The position numbers and the translations under genes were made by a program. A stretch of DNA of 64,000 bases from Novakomyces olei (Eukaryota; Ascomycota; Novakomycetes; Novakomycetales; Novakomycetaceae). Within the stretch, counting starts at the first letter, position 1; each line of letters starts with the position of its first letter. The stretch covers positions 744,001 through 808,000 of the forward strand of contig JADEYG010000007.1 of NCBI GenBank assembly GCA_016906335.1, written 5' to 3'. The notes below the pieces were generated by a model that searched no databases, was not told the origin of the DNA, and saw only the letters and a list, made by a program, of their open reading frames with translations. Positions 34,927 through 44,435 of the stretch are shown in pieces.

Positions 34927-37900
34927 TTAAAGCACATCCGCCACGGGAAAGAGTTCAATGATGCTTTTCTGTTCTTCATTACGACTTACCCGGTAGAAAT
35001 GGTCGCAGTATTCCGGGCAATTCATTAAACGGATAAAGTTTTCGTCATCTAGAGTTAGTATGGTTCAGGATCAAAATCGTACATGTAAACATATACATGT
35101 ACATATTTATTGATGCGTTTAATTGATTATTCAATTTCGGTTGGTATTTCTTTTTCTTCTTTTCTTCCTTTTTTCATTTCATTATTTCATTTTATTATTT
35201 ATTTATTCATTTTATTATTTATTTATTTATTTTATTCCCTTTTTATTATCTTTTACTCCTTACGCGTAATAACAACCAGTTGAAAGTTGGACTGCCTTCT
35301 CCGGTTTTCAACAACTTTAGCCAATGATTTAGCAAGGCTTTCAATGTTGTCCACATCAAGATTCGTAGTCGGTTCGTCGAGGCACAAGATACCGCACTGA
35401 ACACTAAAGCACTCGGCCAGAGCAAGTCTAATAATTATACTGGCCAGTACCTTTTGCCCTGCACTGCATCTGCCACGCATATCTAGCTCAGCGCTTCCCT
35501 TAACCATGCAAACGCGGTAGTTGTATGAGCGGTTGCCCCGTGCACCTTCGCTGTCAGAGCGGATCAGGATAGAGTCAACGTCCGTTCCGCAGTAAGTGTC
35601 CTTCCACAACTCGTCCAGGATCCGATTGACCTGGTCCATCTTCACGCTGTGGTACTTCATTATTGCATTGTCCAGCGCTTTCCCGTACTTTGCCAGATCG
35701 TCGTTGGCTTTTTCTGCAGTCCGCAGCTTTATCAGCTGAGCCCGGTATACTTCTCCAGCGTCCTTGTACTCGGTCGCTAGCTCTTTTTGCAGCCGGCGCA
35801 GCTGGTCGTCCATCTGCTTAACCTCTCCAAGAAACCCGGCACGTTTGGCGTTCAGCAGGCCATACGCATCTCGAAGTTCTTGAGAAAGGTGCTGGAACTG
35901 TGCTCGGTTCCGCAGAGCTTGTGCCTCGTCGTGCTGGGCAATCTCCTTGACCAGCGAGTCCCGCTCTGCCTCGAGCCGCTTGTACCTCAAACTGTCCGCC
36001 AAATTGCGCTCAGTGGCCCAAAGGCTGTTCAACTGCTTCTCCGTTTCACTGTACTTTGCCGAGTCTTGAGTAATCAGCGACTGCAAGTCGTCAACTGCAC
36101 TCTGCGCTTGCCGTACAGAGTCGTTTGACTCCTGTACCCGCTCTTTGCCTCCAATGTCCCGCTCAAAGTCTTGAATCTGTTGCTGCAAAGAGTCCAGCCG
36201 CATCACTATTTGCTGCAGCTTTGCATGCTCTTTTGTAGCTTCAGCCTGCCGTTTGTCAGCGGCTTTTTTGGCCTCTTCCACCAAATGCTTTTGCTGGTTC
36301 AAACTCTTTTGCACCCGGTCAAACTGCTCTTCTGCTGCTTCGATCTCTTGCAGGCTTGATTTAGCCGCTTTTTCGTGCTCAGCGATACGATCAGCCAAAA
36401 GCTGATCGTCACTAAGCCTATGCTCCAGGTCTGAGATTGTGAGCTGAATGTCCCTCCGCTTGTTGTCCTTGGCAACTATTTCTTGCCGAATCGAATCCCT
36501 CTGCGCAGTCAAAAGCTCAATCTCGGCTTTAGTGGCTTTTGCTCTGGCATTGCATCTTTGTATGGCAGCATGCAGCTGCTCCGGGTCTGAAGCTGTGCCA
36601 AAGGAGGCCAGCTCGTTACGCAGAGACTGCAGTTTATCGCCCAGGCCCTGAACCGTGTCCCAGTCTTTTATGCCAGACTCTATTTGCTCTACTATTAGCT
36701 GCAATTGCTGCAATTTTTGGCGCTCTTTTTGCTCTTGTTCCTGTAAGTGCTTGACCTTTTCCACACTCGCCCGGCCTTCAGCTGCAACATTATCCAGCTC
36801 CTGGCGCGCTTTAGCCAGCTGGTCTTGCTGTCTGGAGCGCACTAGTGACTTGTAAACAGGCTCAATCTCCTGTGCCACTTGCAAATCCGTTTTTACCGAG
36901 GCAATTTGCTGTGAAAGCTGGGCTTCGCGAGACGGTATCTGCTCAATACGCGCCCCCACAATACTCGTAAACGCAGACTTGTCCCCGTCTGTATCAAACT
37001 TGCGCTGGCAAAGGGAACAGCAGTTGCGATCGCCAGCAATGTCCAGTGCTTGAGAAAACCAGGAAACGGCAAAGTTTATGCCCTGTAATTGGCCGTCCAG
37101 CTTGTCAAGTTGGGCCTGCAGTGACGATTGGATCCCGGGAAACTCTTCTACAGAATCACAGACTTCTAATATCTGCCGTTCCCAGTTGGACTCGTCCGCC
37201 TCCAAGGCCGCGACTTGGGTCTGTGCTTGCTCCCTGTACACTGCAGTTCGGGCAGCATTGTCATTGGCCTCCTTCAGGCTTGCCACTGTCCTATCAACAT
37301 GGGCCTGGCACTCTTGAAGGTGCTGCTTGGCGGACGGTAAAAGCTGCTTCAAGTTTTCGCTTTTAATTTCTATTTCAATGGGTCCCACCTGGTTTGCCCA
37401 AGAGTCGTTCAGCAATTCAACGGTTTTGTCTACATTCTGCTGAGCCTGGCTCAAACTGCTTTCCTCCACCGAGATCCGTGTCGTCAAGGACTGATCCCGT
37501 CCTAGGGTCGCAAGTTCGCCATTGAGCATTTCCAATTCGTGCTCACAGCCCGAAAGCTGTGACTGCTTTTCTCGAATTTGAGAGTCGTGCAAAGAGTCTT
37601 TAAGTGCTGTACGTGCCTGTTCAAGCGAGCCCTCGAGCTCTCTCACTTGTCTCCTTCTATCCGTGATCGACTCGTGGGCCAGACGAGTATCCAGCTTGGC
37701 CCTTTGCCGTTCCAGGTCTTTTACCTGCTCTGTAGCCTCTCTCCAGCGAGTTCGCGCTGAAGATATTTGCTGTTCAATCACAGACGCTTCGAGAGCAAGC
37801 GCCTGCAATTTATCCTGTGCTTCAAACAAACGCCGACTGTCCTCTGCCTTGAAGTCGGCCAGCTTCTGCTGAGCCAATGTCTCTTGCTCTCTCAGCTTTA

Positions 37901-39062
37901 AGGACCCTTCTGCCACATCTAATGACTCGTCCCCTAGCGATGCATGAATATGCTGGCTCAATTGCCGCAATCGAGCCGTGTACGCTTCGTAAGCGGCTTC
38001 GGCCCGGCCATGCTCCGACTGAGCATGTGACAATCGGGTCCTCGCCTCTTCGAGTCGCGATTCATTTTGAGCAATAGACCGTTGCAAGACAACATTTTGA
38101 TTCTTACGCAGCTCCATACTGCGAGCAAAGTTGTCACGCTCCCTTTCCAAATCAGCCAGCGAAGTGTCAGGGTTTTCTGGGAGTTTCAAGTCGGATGCAA
38201 TCAAGGATTCCATTGCGTCAGTTATGGCGCGTACTTGATTACGCAGATTTGCCAGGCTGGCTAGTGTATGCTCAAAATCCTGGTTTGATCGGAACAATTG
38301 CTCTTGCCGGTCTGATGTCTCCTGAATTTGTTCTTCCACGGATGCTACCTGCGCAGTTAATTCATCAATTTTGGCGGACGTCTCTTTTGAATTCTTTTCT
38401 ATCCGTGCCGCCCTATCACAGTCAGTGCGATAATGAGCCAGAGCAGCTTCGTCAATTTTGACTTGTGTAATCTGTTCTTTGCGTATAGCCTTTATCTGAT
38501 CCAGAGCCTTGGCATACCGCAGGGCCTCAAAGATTTCGTCAAACTTTTTTTTCAATACTCCCGGCTCAGAGAGTGGCCAGAAAGAGTCCTCTTGATGGCA
38601 AAAGATGACATTGTCGAGTACAGCGCGTGAGACTCCGAGCGAACGCGGGATCAACGCATCAAGCTCAGCACACCGGCTCGATATAGCCGATCGTTCTCCG
38701 TTACGTATGACTACTAAATTTCCATCCAGCGTTTTCTGCTGACGCGATGATTTCTTTACAGAAAGCTGGAGCGACCTGGTACAAATCATACGAGCGCCAC
38801 TTGTATTGTTAAAGGACAGCTTTACCTGCGCATAGACGTCCTTCTCCCCGCAGATACTGGGATCATGAATAAATGCACCGTTTCGCGAGTTTGGTGGTAG
38901 ATCTCCCGTTGTCGCGTACTTTAGACATTCGATAATCGTAGTCTTACCCGACCCATTGTGGCCCACAATAAGGGTCAGCGGACTGAAAAACTGGATAGTT
39001 TCCCGCGTGCGGTGGTCAAACGACCTGACCCCCATTATACTGAGTTTGTCGAAAGACGACAT
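34927..39062 (-). CDS. RAD50: RAD50, ATPase of the Mre11-Rad50-Nbs1/Xrs2 complex
   Basis: DNA-tethering SMC-like ATPase of the MRN/X complex for break repair, telomeres and checkpoint signalling. Exons 35264-39062 and 34927-35048; 1306 aa, normal for the family. Walker A is LIVGHNGSGKTTIIECLKY near residue 35. Two long coiled coils flank a zinc hook with CSLC (near residue 683). The ABC signature is GRCSAGQKVLASIIIRLALAE and Walker B is GILCLDEPTTNLD. The single intron (about 215 nt, A/T-rich, acceptor ACTAACTCTAG) splits VVIT|HDENFIRLM, so the codons after VVIT in the long frame are intronic. The last exon ends YRVSRNEEQKSIIELF. Confidence 0.97.
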
Positions 39063-39697
39063 TGTGATCGGCCGTCTGATTCAAAGGCGGTAAAGACGAA
39101 AATTAGCGATAAAAAAGTAGGGGGAAAGGGGGGAGGAGATATTTTAAAATGCAGCTTCAAGATATGAGACACTTAATGAGCCAAACAGCCGACCGAGCCA
39201 AGCTCAGCACGGCTAAGCTTGGCCTTTCTGCTTTGCTCTCTGCCTGTGCAATAAGCACTGCTCAGCAAATGAAATATCAGAAAACCCTAATAATTGGATT
39301 TTGGTCACGTGACTATATAATCTAGAATTTTGGTAGCGTAAACGGCTGACTCACATCCCGCGTACGTACGTGTGTATGTGCGATAAGGTTAGTGGTTTGA
39401 GGCGATAAGACAATTGCGTAAATAAACGGCACAAAAACTAATCAATCGCATGGAATTAATGGGAAAGCGAGCAATGACCCTGAAGAAAATGCGGAAACCT
39501 AAAACCTAAACCCGAAACTTACAGAAAAATACAATGGAACAAGTACAATATGAATTACAAAGCCCTTACCATTGCCCGTGCGTGGGCAAACACCTGTATG
39601 TGAGAGCAAAGCTGGTTCTTATCCAAACTCTATTGCTGTATCATTAGTATATAAAGTCTCCTGGCGCTCGTTGTGTCACAGCGCGTCTTAATCAAAT
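39063..39697. promoter_or_regulatory. Divergent promoter RAD50 / GH5-like gene
   Basis: AAAACCCTAATA at 39281-39292 lies next to TCACGTGA (CACGTG, 39306-39311). Near the GH5-like gene is a TATA box (TATATAAA, 39649-39656), about 49 bp before the start codon. A run of AAACCTAAAACCTAAACCC at about 39495 is a degenerate telomere-like motif. No gene was seen. Confidence 0.55.
39281..39311. promoter_or_regulatory. AACCCTAA + CACGTG pair, RAD50 promoter
   Basis: AAAACCCTAATA and TCACGTGA lie 14 bp apart, about 220-250 bp upstream of RAD50 and about 390 bp upstream of the GH5-like gene. In other yeasts Tbf1 and Cbf1 use these two motifs together, so a shared regulatory element is plausible. Confidence 0.4.
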
Positions 39698-40945
39698 ATG
39701 CATCGATTTCTCTACACAGTTTGGTGCCTTGTATGCCTCTGGCAATGTACTCTTTGCTCATCTCTTTTACGAAGAGACTACTTTTCGAAGAGTGGACAGA
39801 AAATTCGCGGCATAAACCTTGGTGGATGGCTCATCGTTGAGCCACTCATAACACCATCATTGTTCGAGAACAACAACGCCGTCGATGAGTATACCCTGTC
39901 ACAGGGAATGTGCATTTGTCAAAGAGAAAAAGTTTTTAGAAATCATTACGAAACTTTTATTACGCAGCAAGATTTTGTCGACATCAAGGAGTATGGGTTC
40001 AACTTGGTGAGAATTCCTGTAGGCTACTGGGCCTTTTTTAGAAAGGACCGTGACCCATTTTCACCCGCTTCTCAAGAGTATTTGGATAAGGCAATTGATT
40101 GGTGCAGAGAATTAGGCCTAAAAGTCTGGATCGATCTTCACGGACTGCCCGGGTCACAAAATGGACTTGTAGGCTCTGGTCGTAGTGGTCGTACTCGTTG
40201 GAACAGAGAACCTTACGGGGAAACTAAAACAATTGTAAAGACAATTATGGAAAAGTACAGTCGAAACGAGTATGAAAATGTCGTTGTAGGCATTGAAATA
40301 ATGAATCAGCCAAGATTACACGTACTTGGCTCTGATAATGTAGACAATTTTAATCGACATTCATACGATGTTTTACAGTCTTACAAGCCAAAAAACATTA
40401 GTTTTGTTGTGCAGCAAGGCTTTGTGTCCTCGCACACCTTCAGGGCCGTGACTTTTCAGGCCCCTTTCATGAAAACTATACCGAATTCAGTGCTCGATAT
40501 CCACTCCTATGTCTGTTTTGAAGAAGAATTGATGGGGACACCGGTGGATCGAGTGGTTAAATTGATTCGCCTGAACGGATACACTTTCAAATCGTTCGAG
40601 GAATCGGGTGGCCAAATTGTTGTAGGTGAATTTTCGTCGGCATTGAATGACTGTGCTCTTCATCTATATGGTAAGAATGTTGGAAACATTTACAATGGCA
40701 CTTTACCTGGTATTAAGCATGGCTTCGGATCATGTGATGGTGAGAATGATCTTTCCCTGTATCCAGAGGAGAAGAAGAAGCAAATGCGTTTATTCACAGA
40801 GGCACAAATGGACGCGGCTGATATGGCTTCCGGTTGGATTTTTTGGACGTACAAGACAGAGAACGAGTCGACCTCAGGTCCATGGAATTTTAAGGCCCTA
40901 GCACGTGAAAAAATTTTCCCTTTGCCTTTTGATAATCGTCTTTGA
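39698..40945 (+). CDS. GH5 exo-1,3-beta-glucanase-like secreted protein with altered active site
   Basis: Relative of fungal exo-beta-1,3-glucanases (EXG1 type) that trim cell-wall glucan. 415 aa, no intron, TATA box 49 bp upstream. A signal peptide is clear (MHRFLYTVWCLVCLWQCTLC). Family blocks: RGINLGGWLIVEP, GFNLVRIPVGYWAF, VWIDLHGLPGSQNG and VVGEFSSALNDC. The nucleophile Glu (VGEF) is present. The acid/base position reads EIMNQP, where the family has NEP, so the catalytic glutamate is a glutamine (AATCAGCCA). The usual HHYxxF-type motif reads DIHSYVCF and GEW is GEF. N-glycosylation-like NxS/T sites include NGT and NES. It is probably a weak or inactive paralogue with a binding role, which is inference. 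Confidence 0.85.
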   Translation: MHRFLYTVWCLVCLWQCTLCSSLLRRDYFSKSGQKIRGINLGGWLIVEPLITPSLFENNNAVDEYTLSQGMCICQREKVFRNHYETFITQQDFVDIKEYGFNLVRIPVGYWAFFRKDRDPFSPASQEYLDKAIDWCRELGLKVWIDLHGLPGSQNGLVGSGRSGRTRWNREPYGETKTIVKTIMEKYSRNEYENVVVGIEIMNQPRLHVLGSDNVDNFNRHSYDVLQSYKPKNISFVVQQGFVSSHTFRAVTFQAPFMKTIPNSVLDIHSYVCFEEELMGTPVDRVVKLIRLNGYTFKSFEESGGQIVVGEFSSALNDCALHLYGKNVGNIYNGTLPGIKHGFGSCDGENDLSLYPEEKKKQMRLFTEAQMDAADMASGWIFWTYKTENESTSGPWNFKALAREKIFPLPFDNRL

Positions 40946-41347
40946 GCCGAAGAATTGCACCGCAAAAAAGGCGCTCCAGATTTGCCCACTAGTGCTGAGG
41001 AAGCATGATGGGTTCAACGTTTACGATGCTTCCTCGTATCAATGGCCTTTGACCTTGGAAATAGCTATTATACAGCTTTGTAACTGACTCGATCTGCAAT
41101 TTCTATCTATACATCAGCGCAAAGTTTAATTTATTTATTGATTTGTTGATTTATTTTTTGTGGCCATCAATCATTATAGAATCGTAATTATCGACAATGC
41201 TATATATATAATTCGAGAGCATCGACCCAGACCCTTCTCATTCCCAAGAAAACCATACATCCTCCAAAACTATTCATATTTTGGAAAGAATGAACAATAG
41301 AGAAGCAATAGAAATGAATAAATAAAATGAAGGCAATAAAGTATAAA
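40946..41347. other. Convergent 3' flanks of GH5-like and GID1-like genes
   Basis: A/T-rich flank; no supported gene or repeat beyond short TTTATT runs. Confidence 0.4.
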
Positions 41348-43330
41348 CTACGAAAGAAAATCCCGATGTAGGTTTACAAATGCCGCTTCACACACGCCAA
41401 GATCCCCCAGCTTGTTCATCATAACATTTGTTTGTTGTGCTAGCCGTTCCAGCTGTGAAACTGGGCTCTTGCCCTGCCATATTAAAATGGCTGAATTAAC
41501 GGATTCCGCTAAATTTTGACGTTCTGAAAAATTCAGCAGGTACCCAGCAGCACTATACTCTGGCTCAGCATATCCCAGGAGCCCAAATACTTCGGTTAAT
41601 GCTCCAGCGTACTCTTTGCCACCATATTCACGATTCAAAGTTTGTCCATAGAGCAAAGCCTCTTGTAAATATGTTGAATCGACACCCCTTGCTTGAACTT
41701 GACTGTCATTTTCCTCACTTGTATCCAGTTGCATACTGTCACCAGAACCGAGCCCAGGCCTTGCGTCTGAGGCAAAATTCATGCGTGATTTGATGCCTGC
41801 CTCTTTTCTGCTGCTATCTGTTGTTTGACGAACAAGCTCAATCAGCCTGTGTACCTTGAGACGGAAAATTACAGCCTCATTGACCTCGGAAAACCCCGGA
41901 TAAGCACTTGTAGTCAGTTGCATCGCACTGTCCATATCGCCAGCAATTATACATTTACGGATCTCGTGACGCATAACTGCATCAGCATCGTCTTGATCAT
42001 TTATGCTGCTGTCCATATCGACATCGTTGTCAGTGTTGCTTCCAGCTATAAATGCGCCTTTAGCCGAGTCGGATTCTGTCACCAATTCTGCCCTAAAAGC
42101 TTTCTCACTATCGATAAAGCCGTTGTGCGACATGTACGACTGAATCAGAGACCTAACTCGATTGTAGAGTACCTGTTGAGTGCGCAGGGAAGCTCTATTG
42201 CCACTGCCATTGGCAATCTCAGGGTTAGGCCTCAATATTCTTTGGTAGATCGTCTCTTTTTCCCGGCGAATATGGCCGTCGATATCGTATGCAAAAGGCT
42301 TTGAACCAAAATTTGCGAGAACATGCTCACCCAGTGTCTTCATTCCGACTGCCGGGTAAAGAGTGCCCGTAATATTAGTAAATGTATTACCCAGGAAGAT
42401 CCCGTTCTTAGTGAAAAACCCTGTCCCTGTTGAAAAGTCTACACCGCACCCAACGACATCGCCCGTAGTAAACTTGGGTCCATAGGGCTTTCCCTGGCCC
42501 TGGCAGCAAAAGGAATGGCCATCGTCTCCGTGATAACCCCAGGAATCAACTTCCCAGCCAGGCAGGCGATCAATGGAAACGTTCTTTGTACAAAATCCTA
42601 TTCCAATATGGCCCTTTGTTCCCTTTGAAACGATCTGAACTTCAAAGTAATAAATGCCACACTGCCAGGGCATTGGCTTGTCTGCACGGGCACAGCCGGC
42701 ATCTCTTTCCAGGCCCTCATTGGACCCGATAAACCGGACTTCCAGTCCACTGCCAATCACCTCCATCAATTCACATTTGTCTTTTGCGTGCCAGCGAGAG
42801 GGAAGGGCTAATGACGATTTCTTGTCCCGTAAAGTGTCTAATTTTGTTGCACTTGAAGGCGCTTTACTCACAGCTTTAGACTGGTTCGCAGCCTCGTTTG
42901 CCTGACTGAACAAAAGCCGTTGTGTGTAGCAAGTTTCCCGTAAATAAGAAGGAATTACTAGTCCATCAACAGCAGTCGGACTCTCGCCATCCCAATATGC
43001 TTGGCGATGCTGGTGCTGGCGATGGGATCGGGACTGCTGATCGCTCAAGGTCTGTTGTGGCTGTGGTTCATACTGCGAACGTCTCCCACGTTGCAAAGAG
43101 CCATTTTGTCCTTCACCCTCCATTTGCTGTGCCCCTTGCTCCTCCTCCTCTTCGTCTCCCGCTTGATTTAGCCCTCGTCCAGCAATATTTCTTGGTTCTC
43201 CAGTACCAGCTACGTCTTCCTCCTCCGATTCGCTGTCGCTGCAAACTACTTCGTGACGTGAGAACCTCATCCTTGTTCCGTTACGTGATCTGCCACCAAG
43301 AAAGGAAGCTAAAGATGAGGTTTCTCGCAT
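41348..43330 (-). CDS. GID1: RanBPM-type SPRY/LisH/CTLH protein (GID1/VID30, GID/CTLH E3 ligase)
   Basis: Scaffold of the GID/CTLH ubiquitin ligase that degrades gluconeogenic enzymes in yeast. 660 aa, intronless. An acidic/Gln-rich N-terminus (about 1-120) precedes the PSYLRET motif. A SPRY domain follows (about 200-350: GIYYFEVQIVSKG, GHIGIGFCTKNVSIDRLPGW, SWGYHGDDGHSFC, TGDVVGCGVDFSTGTGFFTKNG split by short segments). A LisH motif (about 380-415, VRSLIQSYMSHNGFIDSEKAF) comes next, then CTLH (HEIRKCIIAGDMDSAM...YPGF) and a C-terminal CRA-type helical region. This is the RanBP9/RanBP10 and Vid30 layout. Confidence 0.88.
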   Translation of the reverse strand: MRETSSLASFLGGRSRNGTRMRFSRHEVVCSDSESEEEDVAGTGEPRNIAGRGLNQAGDEEEEEQGAQQMEGEGQNGSLQRGRRSQYEPQPQQTLSDQQSRSHRQHQHRQAYWDGESPTAVDGLVIPSYLRETCYTQRLLFSQANEAANQSKAVSKAPSSATKLDTLRDKKSSLALPSRWHAKDKCELMEVIGSGLEVRFIGSNEGLERDAGCARADKPMPWQCGIYYFEVQIVSKGTKGHIGIGFCTKNVSIDRLPGWEVDSWGYHGDDGHSFCCQGQGKPYGPKFTTGDVVGCGVDFSTGTGFFTKNGIFLGNTFTNITGTLYPAVGMKTLGEHVLANFGSKPFAYDIDGHIRREKETIYQRILRPNPEIANGSGNRASLRTQQVLYNRVRSLIQSYMSHNGFIDSEKAFRAELVTESDSAKGAFIAGSNTDNDVDMDSSINDQDDADAVMRHEIRKCIIAGDMDSAMQLTTSAYPGFSEVNEAVIFRLKVHRLIELVRQTTDSSRKEAGIKSRMNFASDARPGLGSGDSMQLDTSEENDSQVQARGVDSTYLQEALLYGQTLNREYGGKEYAGALTEVFGLLGYAEPEYSAAGYLLNFSERQNLAESVNSAILIWQGKSPVSQLERLAQQTNVMMNKLGDLGVCEAAFVNLHRDFLS

Positions 43331-44435
43331 ACCGGGCCACTGCCTGAGATCGATGTAATGTGCTAATCTACGGAATCAAGCCGGCACAAGATCTTTCTCC
43401 AAATGCAAATAACCCAATAGGATTACAGCTTTCGGCGAGGCGGGAACGTTTATCTCTGGAAAGAAAAAATGAAAAGAAAATGTTGTGAGAAATGTAAAGA
43501 TAGGCGGTAAATAAGCCTAGACTGTGGCAGCCAGAAAGCTGTAAGCGCTACTGCACCTGAGCCTTTGTGGGATAGCTAAAGGCAATCAGGCTTGATTATG
43601 CCGAGTTTCCGTACAAGCGAATCAGCCTTCCACAGTTTGTAAGCAGACGAGGTAGAATCTCCTGATAGACGCTCGGCAACTGAGCTTGATTTGATCACCG
43701 GTTGCAAAGCTGCAAAAGAGACCTGGAAAAAGTGCGTTTGTGAAGCTGGCAATATCGTGGATCAAACAGAGCTGCCGTTCAGTAATCGGAAACGTAATGA
43801 GCACGACAAAAGGCCGCTGTTTGCGCTGTTAGAGCGGGAAAAGACAAATCGTCAGATACACTAGCAGCGGCCAAAAGTATGATGTATGCAGACCTGAGAA
43901 CTGATCTTTAATATCCGTCTTTGTGGGAGTATTGAATTCGTCCTCCGAGTCCTATTAATGACCACCGGATTCGAACCGTCGACACGGTGAACACAATATA
44001 TTCAATAAATATATATATGTCCAATACAATATATTTTCAAAAAATATAAAGCCAATATTCAATGCGAGTCCATTAATATACTCGTGCATGCAGAAGATCT
44101 TCTGGAAAAATACGGCCTCTTTTTCATGTATGAATATGTATCTGATTAGCAATCACGTACGACCAATCCATATGGCAGAATAATTAATAAAATATAAACT
44201 AAGGCTCCACCACGTTGAATATCTATAATACATTAAAGCACGCCTCTACCAAACTATGGCACTTGTACTATCAGTTCTTATCGATATTCATCGTACTATT
44301 TGGCTCGTATGTACTAAGCCTTATCGTACATAGAGAATTGGCCATTGGTTTTGAATAGCGAAAATCTAGCAATTTACGCTCACGAGCCCGACACTGGCAT
44401 CAACGTCGAGGGCAATGCTGGCGTAGCCGTGCAGC
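43331..44435. other. 1.1 kb region GID1-like / BPL1 with a small unresolved gene
   Basis: Contains the three-exon minus-strand gene listed separately (43576-43951), the GID1-like promoter (43331-43575) and an A/T-rich divergent region up to BPL1. A GGATTCGAACC string at 43967-43977 looks like a tRNA T-arm but no tRNA surrounds it. Confidence 0.4.
43576..43951 (-). CDS. Small hypothetical gene, at least three exons (5' end unresolved)
   Basis: Three exons with matching phases: 43894-43951 (58 nt, DSEDEFNTPTKTDIKDQFS), 43794-43825 (32 nt, AQTAAFCRAHY) and 43576-43722 (147 nt). The last begins VSFAALQPVIKSSSVAERL, contains SAYKLWKADSLVRKLG and ends IIKPDCL. Each joint has GT-AG, and CTAACAG precedes exon 2. 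Phase agreement and protein-like composition support a real gene, but no start exon could be placed upstream (A/T-rich) and the family is not recognised. The visible part is about 79 aa: an acidic start, then helical and soluble. It is divergent from BPL1 and upstream of the GID1-like gene on the same strand. Confidence 0.45.

Noticed and set aside
41825-42304. 159-aa plus-strand frame antisense to the GID1-like gene
   Set aside because: Overlaps the conserved SPRY/LisH coding region and shows no domain of its own.
43420-43480. Short minus-strand peptide INVPASPKAVILLGYLHLEKDLVPA as an exon
   Set aside because: It follows a stop in the neighbouring small gene and more likely lies in the GID1-like 5' leader; no matching upstream exon could be joined.
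43962-43982. tRNA T-arm-like string (GGTTCGAATCC on the minus strand)
   Set aside because: The flanking stems pair poorly and no D-arm, anticodon arm or complementary acceptor lies at tRNA distance.
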